DNA from: CAZNLL01 sp964573885
Lineage (GTDB): Bacteria; Desulfobacterota; DSM-4660; Desulfatiglandales; Desulfatiglandaceae
Reading direction: 5' to 3'
Length of the DNA stretch: 64,000 nucleotides
Assembly (NCBI GenBank): GCA_964573885.1
Contig: CAZNLL010000003.1
Span: forward strand, 9,778 to 73,777
This document shows positions 1 to 8,051 of this stretch, piece by piece. Both the position numbers and the translations under genes were made by a program. How positions within the stretch are numbered: the stretch's first letter is position 1; every line of letters begins with the position of its first letter. The notes beneath the pieces are model-generated. The model had not been told where the DNA came from, ran no database searches, and saw nothing but the letters and a program-made list of their open reading frames with translations.

Positions 1-1
1 G

Positions 2-184
2 GGCTATTCCATGGTCCAGCTCATCGAAACATCCATGATTTCGGGCCACTTTTCCAATCTCACCAATGCGGCCTACATCGATATATTCAGCTGTAAACCA
101 TATGACCCCCAAAAAGTGGCTCGCTTCTCAAAGGACTACTTCGAGGCCAAACACATGGAAATCCATATCACCGAAAGGATGTAG
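2..184 (+). CDS. speD: S-adenosylmethionine decarboxylase, C-terminal part (5' end outside window)
   Basis: An open frame enters from the left edge (first full codon at base 2) and ends at TAG 182-184, giving the last 60 residues of a protein. The segment with VQLIETS, ISGHF, NAAYIDIFSCKPYDP and a closing FSKDYFEAK stretch resembles the C-terminal part of prokaryotic AdoMet decarboxylases, which supply decarboxylated AdoMet for spermidine synthesis. The catalytic self-cleavage Ser that generates the pyruvoyl group would lie upstream of the window. It converges on the ATPase gene with only 13 bases between the stop codons. Family assignment rests on remembered C-terminal motifs. Confidence 0.72.
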   Translation, partial: GYSMVQLIETSMISGHFSNLTNAAYIDIFSCKPYDPQKVARFSKDYFEAKHMEIHITERM

Positions 185-197
185 CTGGCAGGACGGA

Positions 198-2495
198 TCA
201 CTTGATGCATACCTTGCGGATTTGCTGAATGTCGGTGAGTCCCAAAAAGACCTTTCTGATACCATCCTGCATGAGGGTGGTCATCCCGTCTTTTACGGCT
301 TGCTTTCTTAACACTTCCATTTGGGCCTTGCTTTGGATGAGGGCCTTCATCTCGTCGGTGCCATTGATGATTTCCACAATCCCGGCCCGCCCTTTGTATC
401 CGGAATTATTACATTTATCGCATCCTTTGGCCCGATAAAGCTCCAAATCGTCCGAGTAGGAAACGCCCAGGGCGTCAAAATCCCCTTCATAGGCCCGTGC
501 CAGGGCATCGAATTCCTCCCGGGAAGGGTGATAGGCCTCCTTGCAGTCCTTGCAAAGGGTCCGGACAAGACGTTGAGCCAAGACCCCCAACAGGGCGTCG
601 GCGAAGTTGAAGGGGTCCATGCCCATATCCAGAAGCCGGGTAATGGTCTCCGGGGCGCTGTTGGTATGAAGGGTGCTGAAAACCAGATGGCCGGTCAAGG
701 AGGCCTCGATGCCGGTGGCAACCGTTTCATGATCCCTCATCTCGCCCACCATAATCACATCCGGATCCGCCCTCAGGAAGCTGCGCATGGCTGCCGCAAA
801 GTCAAAACCTATCTTGGGGAGGACCTGGACCTGACGCAACCCCCTTTGGGTAATTTCCACCGGATCTTCGGCCGTCCAGATTTTTGTGCCCGGATCATTT
901 ATAACGGCCAGAGCTGAATGAAGGGTGGTGGTTTTACCGCTCCCGGTGGGGCCCACCACGAGGACAATGCCATAAGGCTTATGGATCATGTCCATAAAAA
1001 GCCCGTAGTCCCTTTCGCTGAAGCCCATCTTCTCTAAGGGGATAGGTTCACCCGCGGCCAATATCCGCATGACCACATCCTCTTCCCCCCCCGCCGTTGG
1101 GATGGTGGCCACCCGGAGTTCAATGTCAAGGGGGCTATACTTCTTGAATTTGATCTTACCGTCCTGGGGCTTTCTCCGTTCAGATATATCCAGGTCAGCC
1201 ATAATCTTGATCCTGGAAGTGACCGCTCGCTTAAAATTATAGGGTACCGTCTGATACTTCTGGCATATGCCGTCGATGCGGAACCTGATCTCGGCCCCCT
1301 CTTTGCCCGGGTAAGGCTCAATGTGGATATCCGAGCAATTCTTTTGAAAACCGTCCCTGATGACCTTGTTGACCAGCTGAACAATGGTCCCGTCGTCCTC
1401 GGTGAGCATCTCAGCGGCATCCTCGTGCTCTTCTTCATCAGGGGTCTCCAACTTCCCCAGGATGTCATCAATGCTCCCCTCTTCCTGTTTTTGGGGAGTC
1501 CCGTAGAAGTATTCCAGAAACTGGATGATATCTTCCTTCAAGCCCACAGAGAATTCATATTCACTCGCCGAAATCAACGTTTTTATGCTGTCGATCTTAT
1601 CCAGGCGGTAGGGATCATCTATGAGAATCCTGACCTTCCCGTTTTCCCACGCCAGGGGGACCCACAGGTTTTTCTTGAGGTAGACGTATTTCAACTTGGA
1701 TATCAGATCTCCGGGTATGGGGTGGTTGCTATCAAAGGGCACATACTGGCACTGGTAATAATCGGCATATGATCTCCCCACATCATCCTTTTTGACCTTC
1801 ATATCCTTTAAGACAACCGATTCCACAGTGCTGTTCTGGTTTCGGGCCGTCTTTATGGCTTGCTCAAGCTCTTTTTCAGTAATGAGATTATTCCTGATCA
1901 AATAGTCGAATCTGGAGCGCTTCTTTTTGGTTCTTGCCAGCTTGTTATGGTTAAAAAAAGCAATGCCGAGCACCTTGGCCATCTCTACGGCGCTGTTCTG
2001 ATCTTCCAGGGTAAAACGATCCCCGCCTTTCTTGTTCATGAGCTGGAGGACCCCGATGACATACCTTTTATAAAGGATAGGGACGGTCAAAATCTGTTTT
2101 GTGACGAAATTGGACTTCTTGTCCCAGCTGCTGTCAAAGGTGAGTTCCTTATCAATCATGGACAGCTCATTTTTGTCATAGGGGTTGGTGATATTGGTTA
2201 TTTGGGCGTGTCTGGCCGTATAAGCGACAAGGCTCTTATTATTAATAGGCAGACGGATTTCCTCCGGGAGGCTACCGACCTTAAAACGGGAATAAATCTC
2301 CTTCTTTTTGCCATCCACCACGTAGATGGTGATCCGTTCGGCATCAAACAAGCTCAGGATGCTGTCTTTGAGATTGATGAGAATTTCGTCAATATTCTTG
2401 GCCGAATGGATTTGATTGGAGATGTCGGTCAAGGCCTTGTAATAGAGCAGTTTCTGTCTCTCCGGGCTGACATCCTTCTTCATGCTTGCTTCCAT
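198..2495 (-). CDS. GAF-domain PilB/GspE-like secretion or type IV pilus ATPase
   Basis: The product is a 765-residue hexameric ATPase of the GspE/PilB superfamily, which powers pilus or type II pseudopilus assembly from the cytoplasm. In order there is a GAF-like domain (about 20-175, starting near LTDISNQIHSAKNIDEIL), an MshEN-type N-domain (about 195-330), and the ATPase core with Walker A GPTGSGKTTT (about 515), the Asp/His boxes around DPDVIMVGEMRD and STLHTNSA (575-600), and a four-Cys zinc site (CKDC about 647, CDKC about 692). The ATG at 2493-2495 is chosen because GGGAG lies 7 bases upstream; a longer frame to 2597 starts with an unconvincing Cys/Lys-rich stretch. The GAF fusion suggests control by a small ligand. 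No other pilus gene is in the window, so pilus versus secretion cannot be decided. Confidence 0.9.
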   Translation of the reverse strand: MEASMKKDVSPERQKLLYYKALTDISNQIHSAKNIDEILINLKDSILSLFDAERITIYVVDGKKKEIYSRFKVGSLPEEIRLPINNKSLVAYTARHAQITNITNPYDKNELSMIDKELTFDSSWDKKSNFVTKQILTVPILYKRYVIGVLQLMNKKGGDRFTLEDQNSAVEMAKVLGIAFFNHNKLARTKKKRSRFDYLIRNNLITEKELEQAIKTARNQNSTVESVVLKDMKVKKDDVGRSYADYYQCQYVPFDSNHPIPGDLISKLKYVYLKKNLWVPLAWENGKVRILIDDPYRLDKIDSIKTLISASEYEFSVGLKEDIIQFLEYFYGTPQKQEEGSIDDILGKLETPDEEEHEDAAEMLTEDDGTIVQLVNKVIRDGFQKNCSDIHIEPYPGKEGAEIRFRIDGICQKYQTVPYNFKRAVTSRIKIMADLDISERRKPQDGKIKFKKYSPLDIELRVATIPTAGGEEDVVMRILAAGEPIPLEKMGFSERDYGLFMDMIHKPYGIVLVVGPTGSGKTTTLHSALAVINDPGTKIWTAEDPVEITQRGLRQVQVLPKIGFDFAAAMRSFLRADPDVIMVGEMRDHETVATGIEASLTGHLVFSTLHTNSAPETITRLLDMGMDPFNFADALLGVLAQRLVRTLCKDCKEAYHPSREEFDALARAYEGDFDALGVSYSDDLELYRAKGCDKCNNSGYKGRAGIVEIINGTDEMKALIQSKAQMEVLRKQAVKDGMTTLMQDGIRKVFLGLTDIQQIRKVCIK

Positions 2496-3232
2496 GGCTT
2501 TACTCCCAAAGGCTCGCTTCTTCCGGCTTTTCAGTAAGGCCGAATTCCGACAAATCACACAACGGCAGAGGGGAACCACATGTTTGCCGGGATACAAACC
2601 TAAAAGGAAAGCTTACAGGTAAGCGACCAACGGTATTAAGGACTATCCGGGCTGCACCCCTCAATCCTTGAACCAGGCCCCTTTTGCCAAAAGAACACGT
2701 ACTCTTAGAAGGTGATCAATGAAGGTACCAACTTTTGAAATCATAAGCTATTTATGGACTTTTGAAAAGTAAATTTAGTCGGTGGGCGCCGTTTCCCACC
2801 CCAGGGTATATACAAAGGTCCAACCAATATCCCGGGATGGCCCTGGTTGGGCTTCCGAATCCACCAGGATTCCCTAAAAAATACTGTTTGACTTTAAAGG
2901 ACAAAAAGATTAGTCTCCGTCACATTTGATGCTCAACCTCAGAGTTCTCCCATTCTTATGCACCTTTGGCGCGCACAAAAATTTTGGACGTATCTCGGGC
3001 CGGGTTGTCTCGTGGCCCGGCCTTGGGTAGATTGAGATCTTCGCTTTCCTAAGTATTTTGATATTATAAGTTAGTTCCACCCATTTCTACTTACAGGTTT
3101 TTCAGCACTCCTCCAGCAATTGCAGAGGAGGCTTAGGCTTCCCCGGAGATGTATAGCCAAGGGGCAGGTTGGTCTGTAGCGCGAAGGGCTGCGGACTGGA
3201 GGGAAAAAACCAAACGGAAAAAAGGAGGCGTT
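2496..3232. other. Long non-coding gap with several hairpins, upstream of trpB
   Basis: This is 737 bases between the divergent ATPase and trpB genes. Both strands are broken by stops. Visible structure: a stem of CCAACCA with TGGTTGG (about 2820-2850), GAATCC/GGATTC around a 4-base loop (about 2856-2871), a strong 7-bp stem GGCCGGG/CCCGGCC at 2998-3022, and CTCCTC/GAGGAG around 3108-3130. The decamer ACTTTTGAAA occurs twice (2731 and 2758). None of these is followed by a clear T-run on the plus strand, so they are not simple terminators. A structured leader for the trpB-ior operon is possible but I recognise no riboswitch or T-box. Confidence 0.5.
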
Positions 3233-4609
3233 ATGGAGGTCAAAAAAATTTTTCTACCCGAATCGGAATTGCCGCGTCAATGGTATAACATCCTGGCGGA
3301 TATGCCCACGCCCATGGAGCCCCCTCTCCATCCCGGGACTGGCCAGCCCGTAGGTCCGGATGACCTGGCCCCCATCTTCCCCATGCCGCTCATCGAGCAG
3401 GAAGTGAGTCAAGAAAGGTGGATTGATATCCCGGAGGAAGTCTTAGAAAAGTATGTCCTGTGGCGCCCCAGCCCGCTTTACAGGGCCTACGCCCTGGAAA
3501 AGCACTTGGAGACCCCGGCAAAGATCTATTTCAAGAATGAGGGTGTAAGCCCCGCTGGCAGCCACAAACCCAATACCGCCCTTGCCCAGGCCTACTATAA
3601 CAAGATCTCGGGTACTAAACGCATCACCACCGAGACAGGAGCAGGACAATGGGGAAGTGCCTTGTCCATGTGCTGCGCCCTCTTTGGCCTGGAGTGTAAG
3701 GTCTTTATGGTAAAGATCAGCTACCAGCAAAAGCCCTATCGCCGGATCATGATGGAAACCTGGGGGGCCGACTGCGTTGCCAGCCCAAGCACGGAAACCA
3801 AGGCCGGGCAGACCATCCTGGATCAAAATCCTGATTCTCCCGGCAGCCTGGGAATCGCTATCAGCGAGGCCGTGGAAGCGGCCGTAATTGATGAGAATAG
3901 CAAGTATGCCCTCGGAAGCGTATTGAATCACGTTTTACTGCACCAGACCGTTAACGGACTGGAGTGCCAGAAACAGATGGCCATTGCCGGAGATTATCCC
4001 GACCTTATTATCGGGTGTGCCGGAGGCGGGAGCAATTTCGCCGGGCTCTGCCTGCCCTTTGTAAGGGACAAGATCCACGGGAAAGAAATCGATATTATTG
4101 CGGTGGAGCCCACCTCCTGTCCTACCATGACCCGGGGTCCCTTTGCCTACGATTTCGGGGATACAGTCCAGATGACCCCCCTTCTTCCCATGCACACCCT
4201 GGGCCACGGGTTCATTCCCGAACCCATCCATGCGGGCGGACTGCGCTACCACGGCATGGCGCCCATCATCAGTCAACTTGTGCTGGACCGCCTTATCAGG
4301 GCCGTGGCCGTCCCCCAGCTTGAGACCTTTCAGGCAGGCATCACCTTTGCAAAGACTGAAGGATTCATCAGCGCCCCGGAAACGGACCATGCCATCGCTG
4401 TTGTAATCAGGGAGGCTCTCAAGGCAAAAGAAGAGGGGAAAGAAAAGATCATCCTCTTCAATTGGAGTGGACACGGGCTGGTGGACATGGCCGCTTACGA
4501 GGCCTACCTCTCGGGTAAACTTCAGGACCATGCCCTGGCCGACGAGGAAATTCAAAGGGCATTGAAGGAAATTGAGCCCCTCCCCAAGCCCAAGCAGTAC
4601 ACGGGCTGA
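3233..4609 (+). CDS. trpB: Tryptophan synthase beta chain, TrpB2 type
   Basis: This 458-residue PLP enzyme joins indole and serine to give tryptophan. It is the longer TrpB2 form: the N-terminal block with RPSPLYRAY, the EGVSPAGSHKPN segment carrying the PLP lysine (K112), TTETGAGQWGSAL, KPYRRIMMETWGA and the glycine-rich phosphate-binding loop GCAGGGSNFAG (about 261-271) are all present. ATG 3233 has AAAGGAGG four bases upstream; the open frame back to 3149 lacks family similarity. No trpA is nearby, which fits TrpB2 enzymes that work without TrpA on free indole. It heads a run with the Cys protein and iorAB, suggesting a role tied to indole or aromatic amino acid turnover rather than the classical trp operon. 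Confidence 0.93.
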   Translation: MEVKKIFLPESELPRQWYNILADMPTPMEPPLHPGTGQPVGPDDLAPIFPMPLIEQEVSQERWIDIPEEVLEKYVLWRPSPLYRAYALEKHLETPAKIYFKNEGVSPAGSHKPNTALAQAYYNKISGTKRITTETGAGQWGSALSMCCALFGLECKVFMVKISYQQKPYRRIMMETWGADCVASPSTETKAGQTILDQNPDSPGSLGIAISEAVEAAVIDENSKYALGSVLNHVLLHQTVNGLECQKQMAIAGDYPDLIIGCAGGGSNFAGLCLPFVRDKIHGKEIDIIAVEPTSCPTMTRGPFAYDFGDTVQMTPLLPMHTLGHGFIPEPIHAGGLRYHGMAPIISQLVLDRLIRAVAVPQLETFQAGITFAKTEGFISAPETDHAIAVVIREALKAKEEGKEKIILFNWSGHGLVDMAAYEAYLSGKLQDHALADEEIQRALKEIEPLPKPKQYTG

Positions 4610-4691
4610 TTTTCAACACAAGGAGGATCTGCTGGCTGAACCCTTCCGGAGACCCGAAAGGTCTCCGGAAACCTTTTTGGCAAATTATCTC

Positions 4692-4973
4692 ATGAAGAGG
4701 ACAAGCATACCCCCCGGGGATGATTTTGAGATCCGCTGTCCCAGGCTGGGACATCAGGTCTCTTTTTCCTATTGCCGTTCAGAAAACAACGGGCTCCCAT
4801 GCTTCAAGACCCTGGACTGCTGGTATGAACATTTTTTGGTGGAAGAATTCTTAAAAGAAGAACTCACGCCCGAACAGTGGAACCGCGTCTTTGGAAATCC
4901 TCCCAAGCCCAAAATGCTCTCTTTGGTGGAACTTATTGAGGAGGCCAAAAGGAGAAACAAAGAGGAGTCATGA
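4692..4973 (+). CDS. Small Cys-containing protein between trpB and iorA, unknown function
   Basis: This is a 93-residue protein starting at ATG 4692 (MKRTSIPPG). The first half holds a compact set of conserved-looking residues: CPRLGHQVSFSYC followed by LPCFKTLDCW, four Cys that could bind a metal or an iron-sulfur cluster. The second half is helical and charged, with LTPEQWNRVF. The upstream frame (to 4572) overlaps trpB and looks non-native. The stop TGA overlaps the ATG of iorA by four bases (ATGA), which implies translational coupling. I recall similar Cys-patterned proteins from deltaproteobacteria but know no function. A structural or redox partner of IorAB is an inference from position only. 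Confidence 0.8.
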   Translation: MKRTSIPPGDDFEIRCPRLGHQVSFSYCRSENNGLPCFKTLDCWYEHFLVEEFLKEELTPEQWNRVFGNPPKPKMLSLVELIEEAKRRNKEES

Positions 4974-6829
4974 TCCACAAGGATATATTCCTGGGAAACG
5001 GGGCCGTGGCACTGGGCCTCCTGGAGGCGGGGTGTCAAATGGTGACGTCTTATCCGGGAACCCCCAGTTCGGAAATCTTACCCGAAGTCGTTCACCTGGT
5101 GAAGTCCGAGGGCCTCAAAACTTACGTAGAATGGTCGACCAATGAAAAGGTGGCCCTGGACAATGCCTTCGCAGCCGCCATCTCCGGGAAGAGGGCGGCC
5201 TGTTGCATGAAGCAGGTGGGGCTCAATGTGGCGGCCGACTCCCTTATGAGTGCGGCCTATATGGGCACCAGGGGGGGGCTTGTGATTATTTCTTGCGATG
5301 ATCCCGGTCCTCATTCCTCTCAAACGGAACAGGACACCCGGCTCATGGCCAGACTTGCGAAGGTGCCCGTCCTGGATCCAAGCAACCCGGAAGAAGCGCG
5401 CAGAATGGCCGGCTTGGCCTTAGAGATTTCAGAGGAGTTCAGAATTCCCGTCATTCTGAGACCCGCCATCCGGGTGTGTCATGCCCGTCAAAGCCTCTCC
5501 TGGGGGCCCCTGAAGACCAACCCGACAAAGGCCGCTTTTCAAAAGGAACCCCTTAGGTGGGCGGCCACCCCCAAATTCCGCTACGTGCTCCACGGGGAAC
5601 TAAACAACAAGCTGGAACAAATCAGCGGCAGGTTTGAGACCTTGGAGTCCCATAACAGGCATAATCTGATCCCGGGCAAGACTTATCCCCTCGGCGTCAT
5701 CGCAGGGGGTGTCCCCTATGCGGTCCTAAGAGATATACTTGACGAGGAAAAAAGAGGGGATATCCCCGTGCTCAAGATCGGGACCCCGTTCCCTTTTCCC
5801 GAGAATCTGGCCAGGGATTTTATGTCCTCGTGTAGCAAAGTCCTTGTCCTTGAAGAGACGGACACGGTCATTGAATACTTCCTGCGGGACGAATACAAGA
5901 CCCTAGGTCGACTCTCCAGGCATGTCCCCTCAGCCGGTGAGCTGTTGCCCCAGGTGGTTTACGCCACCCTTCAGGAGGTCATGCAAGAAGTGGGCCTGCC
6001 GCCCATGAGCCACAGGCCGAATCAGGACGCCTGGGACTTGGTAAAGACCCTGGAATTACCGCTACGCAGGCCCACCCTCTGTCCGGGATGCCCGCACAGG
6101 GCCGCCTTTTTTGCTATCCGCAAGGGGAGGTCCAAGGCCATCTTCACCTCGGATATCGGGTGCTACACCCTGGGACTGAATCAGGGCGCTGTAGACACCT
6201 GCCTGGACATGGGCGCCGCCATAACCATGGCCTCGGGATTCTACCACACTTTTGCCCAAGACGAGACCCAACAGGCTGTCATTGCCACTATAGGAGACTC
6301 AACCTTCTTTCATTCCGGCACTGCGGGCCTTCTAAACGCGGTTTACAATGATGCCCGATTTATCCTGGTTATCCTGGACAACGGGACTACAGCCATGACC
6401 GGCATGCAGCCCACCCCCGCCCTTGGCGTGCGGGCGGACGGGAGTCAAGGGAAGGCCATTCCGCTTGAAAGGGTCGTGCAGGGTTGTGGCATCGATTTTC
6501 TCGAAGTGGTTGATCCTTATGATATCCATGCCATGAGCGAGCATCTCAAAAAGGCCACGGCCTACGTGAACGATCGCCGGGGCGGCATTGCCGTGATCAT
6601 AGCGCGCCACCCTTGTGTGATTGCATACGGGGACAAAGCCATCCCCGAAAAGAAAAAGGTGATGGTGACGGATGATTGCGAGGAATGCAACCTCTGTCTG
6701 GAACGCTTCGGGTGTCCGGCCTTGTATAAAGATGAGGCGCTGGGAAGGGTCGCCGTAGACCAGGCCCTGTGCAATGGATGCGGGGTCTGTCTCCAGGTCT
6801 GTCCCAAGGGGGCTATCATAGCCGTCTAA
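4970..6829 (+). CDS. iorA: Indolepyruvate:ferredoxin oxidoreductase, alpha subunit
   Basis: This is the 619-residue large subunit of the TPP- and Fe-S-dependent oxidoreductase that converts aryl pyruvates (indolepyruvate, phenylpyruvate) plus CoA to aryl-acetyl-CoA and reduced ferredoxin. The N-terminal pyrimidine-binding domain begins GNGAVALGLLEAG and SYPGTPSSEI. The TPP-Mg region follows at CPGCPHRAAFF and GDSTFFHSGTAGLLNAVYN (about 445-465). Two ferredoxin-like Cys clusters lie at the C-terminus (CEECNLC about 569 and CNGCGVCLQVCP about 601). The length is typical of the family. Start ATG overlaps the preceding stop and iorB follows 30 bases downstream. The enzyme is oxygen sensitive, so it supports an anaerobic lifestyle. 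Confidence 0.95.
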   Translation: MIHKDIFLGNGAVALGLLEAGCQMVTSYPGTPSSEILPEVVHLVKSEGLKTYVEWSTNEKVALDNAFAAAISGKRAACCMKQVGLNVAADSLMSAAYMGTRGGLVIISCDDPGPHSSQTEQDTRLMARLAKVPVLDPSNPEEARRMAGLALEISEEFRIPVILRPAIRVCHARQSLSWGPLKTNPTKAAFQKEPLRWAATPKFRYVLHGELNNKLEQISGRFETLESHNRHNLIPGKTYPLGVIAGGVPYAVLRDILDEEKRGDIPVLKIGTPFPFPENLARDFMSSCSKVLVLEETDTVIEYFLRDEYKTLGRLSRHVPSAGELLPQVVYATLQEVMQEVGLPPMSHRPNQDAWDLVKTLELPLRRPTLCPGCPHRAAFFAIRKGRSKAIFTSDIGCYTLGLNQGAVDTCLDMGAAITMASGFYHTFAQDETQQAVIATIGDSTFFHSGTAGLLNAVYNDARFILVILDNGTTAMTGMQPTPALGVRADGSQGKAIPLERVVQGCGIDFLEVVDPYDIHAMSEHLKKATAYVNDRRGGIAVIIARHPCVIAYGDKAIPEKKKVMVTDDCEECNLCLERFGCPALYKDEALGRVAVDQALCNGCGVCLQVCPKGAIIAV

Positions 6830-6859
6830 TTTTACACAAAGCGGGGAAAAGAGGAATTC

Positions 6860-7426
6860 ATGGATGTGGTCAATATCGTCTTGAGCGGTTTGGGTGGGCA
6901 GGGCATTTTGTTTATGACCAGGGTCCTGGCCCAGGCGGGGCTCAACAAAGGCTTTGAGATCATGGGGGCCGAGACCCATGGTATGGCCCAGCGGGGGGGG
7001 TCTGTGGTTTCCCACCTCAGGCTGGGTAAGGTGGAAAGCAGCCTGGTAGGTCCGGGAAAGGCCCATTTTCTCCTCGCCCTTGAAGAAAACGAGGCCTACC
7101 GAAACCTCCCATTTTTGAGAAAGGCGGCCGGCCTTTATGCCAATGTATCCAAAGCACCCTTTCCCTGCGAGAAGGTCCGCAATTATTTAGACAGCATGAG
7201 GATCAGGTGCCGCTCCCTGCCGGCCGGGGAATTGGTCATGGAACTCAAGGCCCCCATGGCACTGAACCTGGCCCTCTTGGGGTTCTTTTCGGCCTTTCAT
7301 GAGGGGCCCATCACCCACGCCGAGTTAAGAGATACGGTAGAACAGGTCAGTCCGGACAGGTTTAAGGCCCTCAACCTAAAGGTGTTTGATGCCGGATACC
7401 AGAGGGGGATCCAAGAAGAGGCATAA
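6860..7426 (+). CDS. iorB: Indolepyruvate:ferredoxin oxidoreductase, beta subunit
   Basis: This 188-residue gamma-type domain protein pairs with IorA. It begins with VNIVLSGLGGQGILFMTRVLA, continues with GAETHGMAQRGGSVVSHLR, and ends with a helical segment (TVEQVSPDRFKALNLKVFDAG), all in register with the family of about 190-200 residues. It lies 30 bases after iorA, with AAAGAGG about 5 bases before the ATG. The 3' end overlaps the start of the nucleotidyltransferase gene by 38 bases, so the two are probably coupled. Confidence 0.94.
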   Translation: MDVVNIVLSGLGGQGILFMTRVLAQAGLNKGFEIMGAETHGMAQRGGSVVSHLRLGKVESSLVGPGKAHFLLALEENEAYRNLPFLRKAAGLYANVSKAPFPCEKVRNYLDSMRIRCRSLPAGELVMELKAPMALNLALLGFFSAFHEGPITHAELRDTVEQVSPDRFKALNLKVFDAGYQRGIQEEA

Positions 7427-8051
7427 AGAAGGGGCCGATCAAAAACCGGTTTGGGGCCGTGCGGCAGGTCTGGTTCTCGCAGCGGGTGCCGCCACCAGGA
7501 TGGGGACCTTGAAGCAACTGCTTCCCTTCCGGAACCGACCCCTCCTGGAGGTCATCCTCCGGGAGACCCTGGACTCCCACCTAAACAAAGTCATTCTGGT
7601 CTTGGGCCATGAGGCCTCCGTCATAGAGAACTCTCTCACCCCTATCCTGAGGCACCCGAAGCTAAAGGTGATTGAGAACAGAGGCTACAGGGAGGGCGTC
7701 AGTTCTTCCATTATCACCGGACTCTCCCAGGTGGAGGAAGAAGTTGATCATGTCATGATCCTTCTAGCCGACATGCCCCTAATCAGCGCCAGAGTCATTG
7801 ACTTTCTGCTCCAAAAATACCTCCATTCGGGCCTGCCCCTCGGGGCCATAAGCCTCCATGGCAAACGTTCTCACCCGGTTATCTTCAGCCGCAGCCTTTA
7901 CCCTGAACTCCATAAGCTCACCGGTGATACAGGGGCCAAGGCCCTGTTCCAGAAGTACAAAGAGAGGGTCTGCTTGGCAGAACCGGACTTTTTTTATGAG
8001 GACAAGGACGTGGACACCATGGAGGATTATCTGGAATTCAAAGGGCCTTAA
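7389..8051 (+). CDS. MobA/MocA-like nucleotidyltransferase
   Basis: This 220-residue protein has the NTP-transferase signature AGLVLAAGAATRMGTLKQLLPF near the start, a GREGVSSSI-like block around YREGVSSSIITGL, and the metal-site motif LLADMPLIS. This is the family of molybdenum-cofactor cytidylyl- or guanylyltransferases and related sugar nucleotidyltransferases; the exact substrate cannot be read from sequence. ATG 7389 (next to TTG 7386) lies inside iorB, with AAAGG about 6 bases upstream; no later in-frame start precedes the LAAG motif. It closes the trpB-ior operon. Its stop codon interlocks with the dnaE stop on the other strand (8048-8051). Confidence 0.85.
   Translation: MPDTRGGSKKRHKEGADQKPVWGRAAGLVLAAGAATRMGTLKQLLPFRNRPLLEVILRETLDSHLNKVILVLGHEASVIENSLTPILRHPKLKVIENRGYREGVSSSIITGLSQVEEEVDHVMILLADMPLISARVIDFLLQKYLHSGLPLGAISLHGKRSHPVIFSRSLYPELHKLTGDTGAKALFQKYKERVCLAEPDFFYEDKDVDTMEDYLEFKGP

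Noticed and set aside
2719..2772. 17-codon frame with a fair ribosome site, as a trp leader peptide
   Set aside because: It contains a single Trp and no terminator/antiterminator pair follows it.
3149..3232. Longer N-terminus for trpB
   Set aside because: The extra 28 codons are Arg/Lys/Trp-rich without family similarity, and ATG 3233 has a near-perfect ribosome site.
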